Shown here: one piece after another, positions 29,444-38,460 of the stretch | Layout: each line of letters opens with the position of its first letter | How positions within the stretch are numbered: position 1 is the stretch's first letter | NCBI RefSeq assembly: GCF_947492455.1 | Contig: NZ_CANLNB010000003.1 | Coordinates: 124,001-188,000, forward strand | Source of the DNA: an uncultured Aliiroseovarius sp. | GTDB lineage: Bacteria; Pseudomonadota; Alphaproteobacteria; Rhodobacterales; Rhodobacteraceae | Length of the DNA: 64,000 nt | Reading direction: 5' to 3' | Translations under genes and position numbers: made by a program | The notes under the pieces: generated by a model | What the model saw: the letters and a program-made list of their open reading frames with translations, nothing else | Databases searched by the model: none | What the model was told of the DNA's origin: nothing

Positions 29444-31326
29444 TGTCACTTGCAATTTCGACCACGTCCATTCCCGGTGATCTTGAAGAAAAACTTTCGG
29501 TCATCGCGGATGCGGGCTTTCAAGCTGTGGAACTGCACGAGCCGGATTTCACCGGGTTTCACGGATCCGCTGCGGATGTCGCGCAGATGGCGCAGGGGCT
29601 TGGGCTTTCCATTAACCTTCTGAAACCCTTCAATGACCTTGAAGGCTGGGGCGGAGAAGAGCGCATTCGCGCCTTTGACCGGCTCGAGCGGAAGTTCGAT
29701 CTGATGCATGCACTGGGCACCGACATGCTGCTGATTGGCGCTTCCAGTCGCGAGATGCCGATTGAACAAGCCACCACAGACCTTGCAGATGCCGCCGCCC
29801 GGGCGAAAGCGCGTGGGATGCGTTTGGCCTATCTGGCGCTGCCTTGGGCGGGGTCGATCCAGACGGATGCCCAAGCACTGGATCTGATCCAGCAGATCGA
29901 CAGCCCCAATCTGGGCCTTGCGCTGAACAGCTATTTCTCGCTCGCGGATGGTGCCAAACCTGCACAGCTGCGTGACCTGCCGGGCGACCGTGTGTTCCAC
30001 GTTCAGCTGTCCGATGCGCCACGTACGCAGGGGGCTATTCGCAGCCTCAAGCGGCACTTTGGTATGCTGCCCGGTCTGGGATCTCTGAACCTTGCGGGCT
30101 TCGTGAAGGTGCTTTCACGTGCGGGATACAAAGGCGCGTGGTCGGTTGCCCGCGTGAACGAACACAGCCCGCGTCCCGGCGGGCGCACCTTGGCGCAAGA
30201 TGGCTATCGGGCGCTGGTGAACCTGCTGGACGAGGTATCGCGCAGCGATCCTGATCTGCGCTTCGACATCCCCGACCTTCCGCCGCGTGTCTACACATCG
30301 GGCTTCGAGTTTATCGAGTTCGCAGCGGATGCCACCAGCGGCAAAGAGCTGACCGACATGCTGTCGGCCATGTGTTTTCGGATGGAGCGCAAACACGTCT
30401 CGAAATCGGTCGAGCTGTGGCGGCAGGGCGCGATCAACATCGTCGTGAACACGGAAAAAGAGGGCTTCGCCCATTCTGCTTTCATCGGTCATGGCCCGTC
30501 GGTCTGTGACATGGGGCTGCGCGTGAAGGACGCGGGCCAGACCGTCGCGCGCGCCACCGCGTTAGGCACGCCGCAGTTCTCGCAACCCGTTGGGACGGGC
30601 GAGCTGGACATCCCGGCCATTCGCGGTGTCGGCGGCAATGTTGTCCATTTCATTGACGAGAAATCTGACCTGCATCGGGTCTGGGATATCGAGTTCGAAC
30701 CCGTCGCCAAGACCGAAGCCACCCAACCGGCCGGTCTGCGCCGCATCGACCATGTGGCCCAGACCATGCGCTACGAGGAAATGCAAAGTTGGCTGCTTTA
30801 CTACACATCGACTTTCGAGATGGCGAAGTCTCCGATCGTCGACGTGGCGGACCCGGCGGGTGTGGTGCATAGCCAAGCCATCGAAAGCCCTGAAGGCGAA
30901 GTGCGTCTGAACCTGAACGGCGCCGAGGGCCATCGCACCTTTGCAGCGTCGTTTCTGGCGGACAAATTCGGGGCAGGGGTGCAGCATATTGCCTTCCTGA
31001 GCGACGACATTTTTGAGACCTCTGCGCAGCTCGTCGCGCATGATTTCCCACGATTGGAAATCTCGCCCAATTACTACGACGATCTGCAGGCGCAGTTCGG
31101 GCTGGAGGACGATCTGATCGCACGTTTGCGCGACGGGAACATCCTCTACGACCAGCAGGGCGGCACCACCTATTACCAGATCTACAGCCAGCCGATCTTC
31201 CAAGGCTTCTTCTTCGAGATCGTCCAGCGCACCCGTAGCTACGCCGGTTACGGCGCCCGCAACGCGTCCGCCCGTCTGGCTGCGCAAATGAAACACCAAC
31301 GACCAGCAGGGATACCGCGCACATGA
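29443..31326 (+). CDS. quiC: QuiC-type 3-dehydroshikimate dehydratase / HPPD-like fusion
   Basis: A 627-residue two-domain protein. Residues about 1-280 form a sugar-phosphate isomerase/epimerase-like TIM barrel (ADAGFQAVELHEPDF, FHVQLSDAP, GAWSVARVNEH), and residues about 290-610 are a 4-hydroxyphenylpyruvate-dioxygenase-like (VOC) domain. Its three metal ligands appear retained as His in RRIDHVAQ, His in GVQHIAFL and Glu in FFEIVQR. This architecture and length match QuiC1 of Pseudomonas, which converts 3-dehydroshikimate to protocatechuate. A related ring dehydration of another carbocycle is possible. Confidence 0.85.
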   Translation: MSLAISTTSIPGDLEEKLSVIADAGFQAVELHEPDFTGFHGSAADVAQMAQGLGLSINLLKPFNDLEGWGGEERIRAFDRLERKFDLMHALGTDMLLIGASSREMPIEQATTDLADAAARAKARGMRLAYLALPWAGSIQTDAQALDLIQQIDSPNLGLALNSYFSLADGAKPAQLRDLPGDRVFHVQLSDAPRTQGAIRSLKRHFGMLPGLGSLNLAGFVKVLSRAGYKGAWSVARVNEHSPRPGGRTLAQDGYRALVNLLDEVSRSDPDLRFDIPDLPPRVYTSGFEFIEFAADATSGKELTDMLSAMCFRMERKHVSKSVELWRQGAINIVVNTEKEGFAHSAFIGHGPSVCDMGLRVKDAGQTVARATALGTPQFSQPVGTGELDIPAIRGVGGNVVHFIDEKSDLHRVWDIEFEPVAKTEATQPAGLRRIDHVAQTMRYEEMQSWLLYYTSTFEMAKSPIVDVADPAGVVHSQAIESPEGEVRLNLNGAEGHRTFAASFLADKFGAGVQHIAFLSDDIFETSAQLVAHDFPRLEISPNYYDDLQAQFGLEDDLIARLRDGNILYDQQGGTTYYQIYSQPIFQGFFFEIVQRTRSYAGYGARNASARLAAQMKHQRPAGIPRT

Positions 31327-32183
31327 AAGCCGCGCTGATTGGACAGAATATCGGGGGCTCATTGACCCCGGACATGCATATGGCCGAGGCCAAGGCTCAG
31401 GGCTTTGCCTATGACTATCAACGGTTTGACACCACGGTGCCTCCGTTTGACGGGATGAGCTTGAAGGACATCCTACATCGGGCCGAGGCAGACGGCATGG
31501 TCGGCGTAAACGTGACCCATCCTTTCAAAGCGGACGCTGCCAGCTTGATGCACGAGCTGTCCGAGACCGCGCAGGCGCTGGGGGCTGTGAACACAGTCCT
31601 GTTCAAAAATGGGCGCTGGGTTGGCCACAACACGGATTACGTCGGGTTCCGCTCGGCGCTGCGCAACGGATTGCCCATGGCCTCGATCGCGAAGGTGCTG
31701 CTGGTTGGGGCAGGGGGCGCGGGCGGAGCTGTTGCGCTTGCCTTGATTGATCAGGGCTGCGGTACGCTTCGTGTGACAGACAAGTCCATCGACCGCGCCG
31801 AAGCCCTTGCCGCGCGACTGAAAGCGGCACGTCCGCGGGCGCAAATTCAAGTCGCGCGCAGCTTTGAAAGCGCTGACCCCAGTGGCTTAAGCGGCGTGGT
31901 CAATGCAACCCCTGTCGGGATGGATGGCCATCCGGGCATGGCGTTTGATCCCAACCAGCTGGCACCGGCCTGCTGGGTTGCCGACATCATCTATTTCCCA
32001 CGTCAGACCGAGCTGCTGAAACGCGCAGCGTCACGTCGCCTGCGGACGATGGATGGATCCGGCATGGCGATCTTTCAGGCCGCTGCAGCCTTTCACCTGA
32101 TGACCGGTAAGACGGCTTCTCCGAAACGGATGACCGAACACTTCAGACACCTTGTGTCTCAGGAACGGAAGGAAATGGCATGA
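31323..32183 (+). CDS. Shikimate/quinate dehydrogenase family protein
   Basis: A 286-residue AroE-fold enzyme. Substrate-domain motifs VGVNVTHPFK (catalytic Lys) and LGAVNTVL, the conserved GHNTDYVGF with the catalytic Asp, and the cofactor loop LLVGAGGAGGAVALALI are all present. In a catabolic operon next to QuiC it most plausibly oxidises shikimate or quinate to the dehydro compound, as in YdiB/QsuD-like enzymes, rather than acting in aromatic biosynthesis. It overlaps quiC and the following gene by four bases each. Confidence 0.85.
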   Translation: MKAALIGQNIGGSLTPDMHMAEAKAQGFAYDYQRFDTTVPPFDGMSLKDILHRAEADGMVGVNVTHPFKADAASLMHELSETAQALGAVNTVLFKNGRWVGHNTDYVGFRSALRNGLPMASIAKVLLVGAGGAGGAVALALIDQGCGTLRVTDKSIDRAEALAARLKAARPRAQIQVARSFESADPSGLSGVVNATPVGMDGHPGMAFDPNQLAPACWVADIIYFPRQTELLKRAASRRLRTMDGSGMAIFQAAAAFHLMTGKTASPKRMTEHFRHLVSQERKEMA

Positions 32184-33004
32184 CCAGCGACCGTTCAGAC
32201 GCAGACGCCATCCGCCATTGGTGGCGCACGTCGATCATCGACATGGAGCCGGGCAAGATCGCGTTCCGGGGCCATCCCATTCAGGACTTGATTGGCAATG
32301 TCTCGTTTCCGCAGATGATCTGGTTGATGGTGCGTGGCGATATGCCAAGCGCCGATGAAGCTGCCCTGTTCGAGGCCGCTTTGGTGGCCGGGGTGGATCA
32401 CGGCCCGCAAGCCCCCTCGATCGCTGCTGCGCGCATGGCGGCGACCTGTGGCGTCGGGCTGAACAACGCCATGGCAACGGCTGTGAATATGCTGGGTGAT
32501 GTGCATGGCGGGGCGGGAGAACAATGTGCCGAGCTTTACTATGGCATCTCGGACAAGTTGCGCGATGGCGTTGGGCTGAACGAGGCCGTGACCAGTGGGC
32601 TGGACGATTGGCGCGCGCAGTACGGCAAGATTGTTTCGGGCTTCGGCCACAGGTTCCACAAGCCCGTCGATCCACGTGCGCCTCGGCTGATGCAATTGGT
32701 GCGCGACGCAGCCGCCAAGGGCACCGTATCCGGGCGGTTTGCCGATATCGGCGAAGAGGTTCAGGCCGTGCTTGGTCGTCAGCGCGGCGGGCACCCGATC
32801 GCGATGAACATCGACGGCGCGACCGCGGTAATTTTCTGCGAACTTGGCTTCCCTGCACCACTGTCGCGCGGGTTGTTCTGCTTGTCCCGATCCGTCGGCG
32901 TGCTGTCCCATGCCTGGGAGCAAATGAACCAGGGTGGTCGGAACAAAGGTCCGATGCCGCCCAGCTATCTACCACTTTATGAAGCGAAAGAAGATGACCG
33001 GTGA
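32180..33004 (+). CDS. Citrate synthase-like / citryl-CoA lyase family protein
   Basis: A 274-residue protein with the small-type citrate-synthase fold. AALVAGVDHGPQAPSIAAARMAATCG has the conserved active-site His block, VSGFGHRFHKPVDPRAPRLMQL the second His/Arg block, and IAMNIDGATAVIFCELGFP the catalytic Asp region. It is shorter than true citrate synthase (about 430) and resembles the lyase domain that cleaves citryl-CoA-like thioesters. Its presence in a shikimate-like cluster is unexpected and suggests an acyl-CoA condensing or cleaving step in the pathway. Confidence 0.8.
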   Translation: MTSDRSDADAIRHWWRTSIIDMEPGKIAFRGHPIQDLIGNVSFPQMIWLMVRGDMPSADEAALFEAALVAGVDHGPQAPSIAAARMAATCGVGLNNAMATAVNMLGDVHGGAGEQCAELYYGISDKLRDGVGLNEAVTSGLDDWRAQYGKIVSGFGHRFHKPVDPRAPRLMQLVRDAAAKGTVSGRFADIGEEVQAVLGRQRGGHPIAMNIDGATAVIFCELGFPAPLSRGLFCLSRSVGVLSHAWEQMNQGGRNKGPMPPSYLPLYEAKEDDR

Positions 33005-34190
33005 CGCACCGAAAACCTTCCGGGTCGGCCTTGTTGGATGTGGCCGTATAAGTGACATCTATCTGACTACAATTGAAAAATTCTCCGAGGTCGAGGTCGT
33101 GGCCTGCGCCAGTCTTGATCTGGAGGAAAGTCGGGCAAAGGCGGCGCAGCATGGGATCGCGCGTGCCTGCTCGGTGGACGAAGTGATCGCCGATCCCCAG
33201 ATCGACTGTATCCTCAACCTGACCATTCCGGCCGCCCATGCCGATATCACGCGGCGGGCGCTTTTGGCAGGTAAGCATGTGTATTCGGAAAAGCCTTTCG
33301 TTACAGAGATGGACGATGGGCGCGAGCTGTTGGCGTTGGCCGAGGCGCGCGGGCTGAAGCTGGGTAATGCGCCCGATACCTTCCTCGGCGGGCGCTGGCA
33401 AACCGTGCGCCGCTTGATCGATAAGGGCGCAATTGGCCGTCCGACCGGCGTGTTTGCCCATGTAGGCACGCATGGCACGGAGCGACACCACCCGAACCCG
33501 GACTTTTACTATCAGGCAGGGGGCGGGCCGCTTTTGGACCTCGGTCCATATTACCTGACCGCAATGGTGTTCTGCCTTGGCCCCATCGCCCGCGTGGCAG
33601 GCATGGCAAACCGTGCCTTCACCCAGCGCCAGATCGAAAACGGTCCTCGCAATGGTGAGTGGATCAATGTGCAGGTCGACACCCATTCGCTCAGCTTGAT
33701 CGAGTTTGAAACAGGGGCTGTTGGGTCCATGACCATGAGCTTCGACATTTGGGACAGCGAAGCCCCGCGGTTCGAGATTTATGGCGAGGATGGCGTGATC
33801 TCGATCCCCGATCCCGATCCGGTTCATGGGGTGAATGATTTCCACGGCCCGGTCTGGCTGCGCACGCGCGAAACCTCGCGCTGGTCACACCAACCTCGCC
33901 CCACTGGACGCGACGATTGGCAAGTGGTCGAGAACCGTCACGGCTTTAACGAAAACAGTCGGGGACTGGGCCTGCTCGACCTAGCCTTGGCCGTGCGCGA
34001 CGACCGGCCCGTCCGGGCCAGCGGCGAGTTGTCCTTCCATGTGTTCGAGGTGATGGACGCCATCGCCCGTGCCCCGCACGAAGGGCTCTATCAGAGTATC
34101 GCCAGCACGTGCCCGGTACCGGAACCGCTGCCGGTAACCTTCCCCGCCAGTGAAGCCATCCAGACAAAAGAGACCGCAAATGCCCATTGA
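32994..34190 (+). CDS. Gfo/Idh/MocA family oxidoreductase B
   Basis: A 398-residue dehydrogenase with the Rossmann start FRVGLVGCGRISDIYLTTIEKF, the family lysine motif VYSEKPFVTEMDDG and the active-site region GGGPLLDLGPYYLTAMVFCLG. It overlaps the preceding gene by 11 bases and the following gene by 11 bases, so coupling is tight. It differs clearly from oxidoreductases A and C, implying a separate substrate or step. Confidence 0.85.
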   Translation: MTGDAPKTFRVGLVGCGRISDIYLTTIEKFSEVEVVACASLDLEESRAKAAQHGIARACSVDEVIADPQIDCILNLTIPAAHADITRRALLAGKHVYSEKPFVTEMDDGRELLALAEARGLKLGNAPDTFLGGRWQTVRRLIDKGAIGRPTGVFAHVGTHGTERHHPNPDFYYQAGGGPLLDLGPYYLTAMVFCLGPIARVAGMANRAFTQRQIENGPRNGEWINVQVDTHSLSLIEFETGAVGSMTMSFDIWDSEAPRFEIYGEDGVISIPDPDPVHGVNDFHGPVWLRTRETSRWSHQPRPTGRDDWQVVENRHGFNENSRGLGLLDLALAVRDDRPVRASGELSFHVFEVMDAIARAPHEGLYQSIASTCPVPEPLPVTFPASEAIQTKETANAH

Positions 34191-34845
34191 AACCGTCACC
34201 ATCGCCGAGCCGTTTTTCGGCATGCGCCACGTCACGGACGAGGCCCTGTTTGAGGTCACAGGCCGCGCGATTGTGCTGAACGTCGCCGACCGCCCCATTC
34301 GGATCGAGGATCAGACTCTCGCCCCGCTGCAATCGGCGATCTTCGCCCATGTCACCTTGCATGATGTGGATCGCGCTGTGGTGGTGGACCGCTTCGACGC
34401 GCATACCGATGATGCCGCCCTTTGCGCGGAGGTGCGCAAGGTCTGGCCCTCGGCTTATGAGGTTCGCGGCGAAGAGCGGCTGCGCGGCGTCGAGCACTAC
34501 ATGTCACCCAAGGTCTTCGTCGGCAATATCGGCCTGACCATGTACCACTCGGCTTCGGTGCCGCTGAATGTCGGGTTGCACAAGGATCACCCGTTCTGTC
34601 CGGTCCCGGGCTTTCGCGAGGTGCACACCCAGATCGTCGGGTTCGGCAAAATGCAGCAATGTCACGAACGCGACCCGGCCACGCTTTACCTAGAAGAGCC
34701 GATGGCCCCAGGCATGACCCATCGCCCGATGTATGACGACCAAGGCAACTATCCTTGGCACCAATACGAAACGACCACGCCCAGCATCTTTATGGCGCTG
34801 GAAATCCTGCCCGAGGGGGCAGAGATCCCGAAATTGGGAGGATAA
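34180..34845 (+). CDS. Cupin-like hypothetical protein
   Basis: A 221-residue protein rich in predicted beta strands. HKDHPFCPVPGFREVHTQIVGFGKMQQ contains several His/Glu residues arranged as in the metal site of cupins, and a second block (YPWHQYETTTPSIFMALEILPEG) looks like the closing strands. Cupins in sugar-acid operons often act as isomerases or dioxygenases; nothing here decides which. It is two bases upstream of oxidoreductase C. Confidence 0.55.
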   Translation: MPIETVTIAEPFFGMRHVTDEALFEVTGRAIVLNVADRPIRIEDQTLAPLQSAIFAHVTLHDVDRAVVVDRFDAHTDDAALCAEVRKVWPSAYEVRGEERLRGVEHYMSPKVFVGNIGLTMYHSASVPLNVGLHKDHPFCPVPGFREVHTQIVGFGKMQQCHERDPATLYLEEPMAPGMTHRPMYDDQGNYPWHQYETTTPSIFMALEILPEGAEIPKLGG

Positions 34846-34846
34846 A

Positions 34847-36037
34847 ATGACCGAGAAACTTCTGCCTGAAAAGTTGGATTTCAATGGGCCTTTTCCGGCC
34901 CTCTCGCGTCGCTTGCGCCTTGGCGTTGTCGGTGGTGGGCGCATTTCGGCCACGCAGGCCACCGCGGCACGGATGACCGACCGTTGGGAAGTGGTGGCCG
35001 GTGCGCTGTCGTCTGACCCCGAGCGCGCAAAGGCGCGCGGGGCTGAGTGGTTCATGGACCCGGACCGCAGCTATGCGTCGTTCGAAGACATGGCAAAGGC
35101 CGAAGCCGCCCGCCCCGATGGAGTCGACGCGGTAATGATCACCACGCCGAACCATATGCATTTCCCCGCCGCCAAAGCGTTTCTGGATGCGGGTATTGAT
35201 GTCATCTGCGACAAGCCCCTGACCAACGAGGTGGACGAGGCCACGGCGCTGATCGACCTGACCGCGCAATCCGGGCAGGTGTTCGGCGTCGGCTATGCCA
35301 TGTCTTGTTTCCCGATGATCCGTCAGGCCCGCGAAATCGTGGCCGAGGGGCGCATTGGCAACATCAACCAGATCCATGTGGAGTTCCTGCAGGACTGGAT
35401 GACCCCCGACGATGTGGCCGACGCGCCGCATGTGAAATGGCGGCTCGATCCGAAAATCTCGGGGCCAACAAGCTGTGTGGGTGACATCGGCACCCATGCC
35501 GCGCATCTGGCGAGCTTTGTCAGCGGGTTGGAGATGACCAATTTGCGTGCTGAGTTCCATGTCTGCGGCGCGCCGAAACCGCTGGAAGACACGGCTTTCA
35601 TGTTTACGCGCTTTCAGGGGGATGTGCCCGGCACGCTGATGGCGACCCGCCTTGCCCCGGGCAATCGCGGCGGATTGCGGCTTCGGATCTACGGGTCCGA
35701 GGGCGGAGTGGAATGGGATCTGGAGAACTCCGAGCAGTTGAAATTCTATCGCTTTGGTGAAGCGGATCGGGTGATCAGCCGGGGCCACGGCCACGGGGTC
35801 AGTGCGTCCACCGAACGTCTGGTCCGCACCGCGCGCGGGTTCCCCGAAGGGATCATCGAGGCTTGGGCCAACCTCTACACCGAGTTTGCCATGGCGGTGG
35901 CCGCGCGCCGCGATGGCGTGGCGATCCCCGATGGTTGGGTGAACTTCCCCAAGGTGGCTGAAGGTGCCGCCGGGGTACAGTTCATTGCGGCCTCGGTGCG
36001 GTCGAATGAGCAAGGCGGAGCTTGGGTCGCGATCTGA
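34847..36037 (+). CDS. Gfo/Idh/MocA family oxidoreductase C
   Basis: A 396-residue dehydrogenase. LRLGVVGGGRISATQATAARM is the nucleotide-binding loop, VICDKPLTNEVDEA the lysine motif and GDIGTHAAHLASFVSGLEM the catalytic His segment. The last part resembles the myo-inositol/glucoside 3-dehydrogenase branch of the family. GGGAGGAT precedes the ATG. It closes the first long transcription unit of the island; an AT-rich operator region follows. Confidence 0.87.
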   Translation: MTEKLLPEKLDFNGPFPALSRRLRLGVVGGGRISATQATAARMTDRWEVVAGALSSDPERAKARGAEWFMDPDRSYASFEDMAKAEAARPDGVDAVMITTPNHMHFPAAKAFLDAGIDVICDKPLTNEVDEATALIDLTAQSGQVFGVGYAMSCFPMIRQAREIVAEGRIGNINQIHVEFLQDWMTPDDVADAPHVKWRLDPKISGPTSCVGDIGTHAAHLASFVSGLEMTNLRAEFHVCGAPKPLEDTAFMFTRFQGDVPGTLMATRLAPGNRGGLRLRIYGSEGGVEWDLENSEQLKFYRFGEADRVISRGHGHGVSASTERLVRTARGFPEGIIEAWANLYTEFAMAVAARRDGVAIPDGWVNFPKVAEGAAGVQFIAASVRSNEQGGAWVAI

Positions 36038-36076
36038 CCCAAACCGGGCAGGGATCCGGGTTCGAAATCAGTAATT

Positions 36077-36101
36077 GATATTTTAAAAAATATCAGATAT
36101 T
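36077..36101. promoter_or_regulatory. Operator cluster before the isomerase/ALDH/ThDP operon
   Basis: The exact AATATCAGATATT (36089-36101) is preceded by the overlapping near-palindrome GATATTTTAAAAAATATC (36077-36094). The region is strongly AT-rich inside GC-rich DNA and lies 55-80 bp before the next start codon. It indicates a second promoter under the same regulator. Confidence 0.7.
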
Positions 36102-36155
36102 TTAAATCACGTAGGATAAACCTGCGACTCGCTGATTTCGTCCGGAGCCCATTTC

Positions 36156-37070
36156 ATGCCCGACACCGCCCAACAGGCCGATGAGACACCGCTGTATTCA
36201 TTGGCGCATCTGACCCTGATCGGGGCCTCGCCGCCCGAGCTGGTCTATATCGCTGCGCGCGCGGGCTATGACGCTGTCAGCCCGCGCTTCATCCCGATGA
36301 AAGTACCGGGGGAGTTCACGGAAGCCCCCGTGGATAAGGCGCAGGTGCAGGCCACGAAAACAGCGCTGGCCTCGACCGGGTTGAAAGTGCTGGACGTAGA
36401 ACTGGCCCGTATCACCGAAGATGTGGACCCCCGCAGTTTCGAGCGCGCCTTGGAACTGGGCGGCGAATTGGGGGCCAAGCGGATGATTATGTCGGCCTGG
36501 ACGCCGACCCGAGACGACCGCAACTTCCTTGTCGACGTCTATGGCGAGACCTGCGACCTGGCCGCGCCCTATGGCATCTCTGTTGATCTGGAATTCCCGT
36601 CCTTCTCGCGCCTGCGGACATTGGACGAGACGCTGGACATCGTGCGCGCGGCGGACCGCCCGAACGGAGGCATTTTGGTGGATACGCTCTATCTGCACCT
36701 CAGCCGCGTCGATCTGGGCGAGCTTCTGCACGTCCCGTCCGAACTGTTTCACTTCCTGCACATCTCGGACTGCCTGCCGGGCATCGCGGACACACGCGAG
36801 GGGATGATCCAGTTGGCCCGCGATGCACGGCTCTATCCGGGCGAAGGCTGGATTGATTTCGCCGGCATTATCGAGCGGATGCCGCCGGTGGATTACTCGA
36901 TTGAACTGCCCAACCAAAGCCGCGTGGCGGAACTGGGATACGAAGAACATGCGCGGCGTTGCTTGCAACACGCGAAACGAACCTTCGGCGAGGCGCGCTC
37001 TCAGCGCCGGATGCCGGATGCAGCTACTCTCCAACACAATGAGGATCATCATGAGCAAAGAGCTCACTGA
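36156..37070 (+). CDS. Sugar phosphate isomerase/epimerase family TIM-barrel protein
   Basis: A 304-residue AP-endonuclease-2-like TIM barrel. Metal-site residues of the family are visible as the Glu of VDLEFPSF, the Asp of GILVDTLYLH, the His of FLHISDC and the Glu of SIELPNQ. Homologues include IolE-like dehydratases and 3-dehydroshikimate dehydratases, so it could duplicate or complement the QuiC reaction. It overlaps the aldehyde dehydrogenase start by 20 bases. Confidence 0.82.
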   Translation: MPDTAQQADETPLYSLAHLTLIGASPPELVYIAARAGYDAVSPRFIPMKVPGEFTEAPVDKAQVQATKTALASTGLKVLDVELARITEDVDPRSFERALELGGELGAKRMIMSAWTPTRDDRNFLVDVYGETCDLAAPYGISVDLEFPSFSRLRTLDETLDIVRAADRPNGGILVDTLYLHLSRVDLGELLHVPSELFHFLHISDCLPGIADTREGMIQLARDARLYPGEGWIDFAGIIERMPPVDYSIELPNQSRVAELGYEEHARRCLQHAKRTFGEARSQRRMPDAATLQHNEDHHEQRAH

Positions 37071-38460
37071 CGCGGACCGCCAGCTGGCGGCCGACATGCT
37101 GGCGCGTGCGCGTGCCGCCATGGCAGAAATCGAAGACTGGTCGCAGGAGCAACTGGACCGTCTGTCACAGGCAATTGCGTGGTATGCAGGCAACGAGAAA
37201 ACCTTCACCCGTCTGGCCGAGCAGGGCGTGGATGAAAGCGGCATCGGAGATCGCGCAGGTCGCCCCGCCAAACGCTTCAAGATCCAGATGGTGCTGCGTG
37301 ATGTACTGCGCACGCCGTCGACCGGTATCGTTGAGGTGGACGAGGAAAAAGGGTTGGTGAAATACGCCAAACCTGCGGGCGTGATTGCCTCGCTCATCCC
37401 GATGACCAACCCGGCAATGACGCCGCCTGTGACCGGTGTGTCCTCAGCGAACGCGCGGAATGCGGTGATCTTTTCGCCCCACCCACGCACAGCCCAGACC
37501 ACGTGGGAAATGACCGAAGTGATGCGCGCGGCCTGTCGCGCTGTCGGCGCCCCCGAAGATCTGTTCCAAGCGATCCGCAAGCCGTCGATCCCGTTGACCC
37601 AGCACCTGATGGAGATCTGTGATCTGACGCTGGCCACCGGCGGCAAACCGATGGTGAAAGCGGCCTATAGCTCGGGCCGTCCAGCCTATGGTGTTGGCGC
37701 GGGCAACAGCTCGATCGTCATCGACGAGACCGCTGATCTGGACATCGCCGCGATGAACACGCGCATCTCGAAAACCTCGGATTTCGGGTCTGGCTGTTCG
37801 GCGGATGGCAACATCATCATTCAGAAGTCGATCTATGACGACATGGTCAAGGCGCTGGAGGCCGAGGGTGGCTATCTGTGTAGTGCCGAAGAAAAGGCGA
37901 TGCTGGAAGCTGCTATGTGGGACGAGAAGGGCAACCGCACCTTCCCGACCATCGCCTGTCGTCCGCAGCAAACCGCCGAGGTCGCCGGGTTCTCTATCCC
38001 CGAAGATCGCAAGTTCCTGATGGTTGAAAACCAAGGCCAGATCGGGCCAGAGCACAAGTTCTCGAAAGAGAAACTGACCACGCTAATGGCGCTGTATCAC
38101 TTCGAGACCTTCGATGATGCGCTGGACACGGTCAGCCAAATCTACGCCACCGGCGGCAAAGGCCATTCCTGCGGTATCTACTCGCACAATGACGAAAACA
38201 TCGACCGTCTGGCGCGTCTTGCCCCAGTCAGCCGCATGATGGTGCGTCAGCCGCAATCCAAGGCCAATGCAGGTGCGTGGACCAACGGTATGCCGATGAC
38301 CAGTTCGCTGGGCTGCGGCATCTGGGGCGGCAACATCACCAATGAAAACGTCACCATGAAACACATGATGAACTACACATGGGTCTCGCGGCCCATCGCC
38401 GAAGACCGCCCCTCGGAGGAAGAGCTGTTCGGCGAGTTCTACGGACAGGAGGTCGCGTGA
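37051..38460 (+). CDS. CoA-acylating aldehyde dehydrogenase (sulfoacetaldehyde dehydrogenase-like)
   Basis: A 469-residue enzyme of the acylating branch. GVIASLIPMTNPAMTPPV forms the nucleotide-binding entry, GVGAGNSSIVIDETADLDIA the central block, and Cys249 in DFGSGCSADGN is the catalytic nucleophile. The C-terminal GHSCGIYSHNDENIDRLA matches acetaldehyde/sulfoacetaldehyde dehydrogenases that form acyl-CoA. Together with the adjacent ThDP enzyme this suggests decarboxylation or C-C cleavage of an oxo acid to an aldehyde, then CoA capture. GAGG ribosome site at 37041-37044. Confidence 0.85.
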   Translation: MSKELTDADRQLAADMLARARAAMAEIEDWSQEQLDRLSQAIAWYAGNEKTFTRLAEQGVDESGIGDRAGRPAKRFKIQMVLRDVLRTPSTGIVEVDEEKGLVKYAKPAGVIASLIPMTNPAMTPPVTGVSSANARNAVIFSPHPRTAQTTWEMTEVMRAACRAVGAPEDLFQAIRKPSIPLTQHLMEICDLTLATGGKPMVKAAYSSGRPAYGVGAGNSSIVIDETADLDIAAMNTRISKTSDFGSGCSADGNIIIQKSIYDDMVKALEAEGGYLCSAEEKAMLEAAMWDEKGNRTFPTIACRPQQTAEVAGFSIPEDRKFLMVENQGQIGPEHKFSKEKLTTLMALYHFETFDDALDTVSQIYATGGKGHSCGIYSHNDENIDRLARLAPVSRMMVRQPQSKANAGAWTNGMPMTSSLGCGIWGGNITNENVTMKHMMNYTWVSRPIAEDRPSEEELFGEFYGQEVA

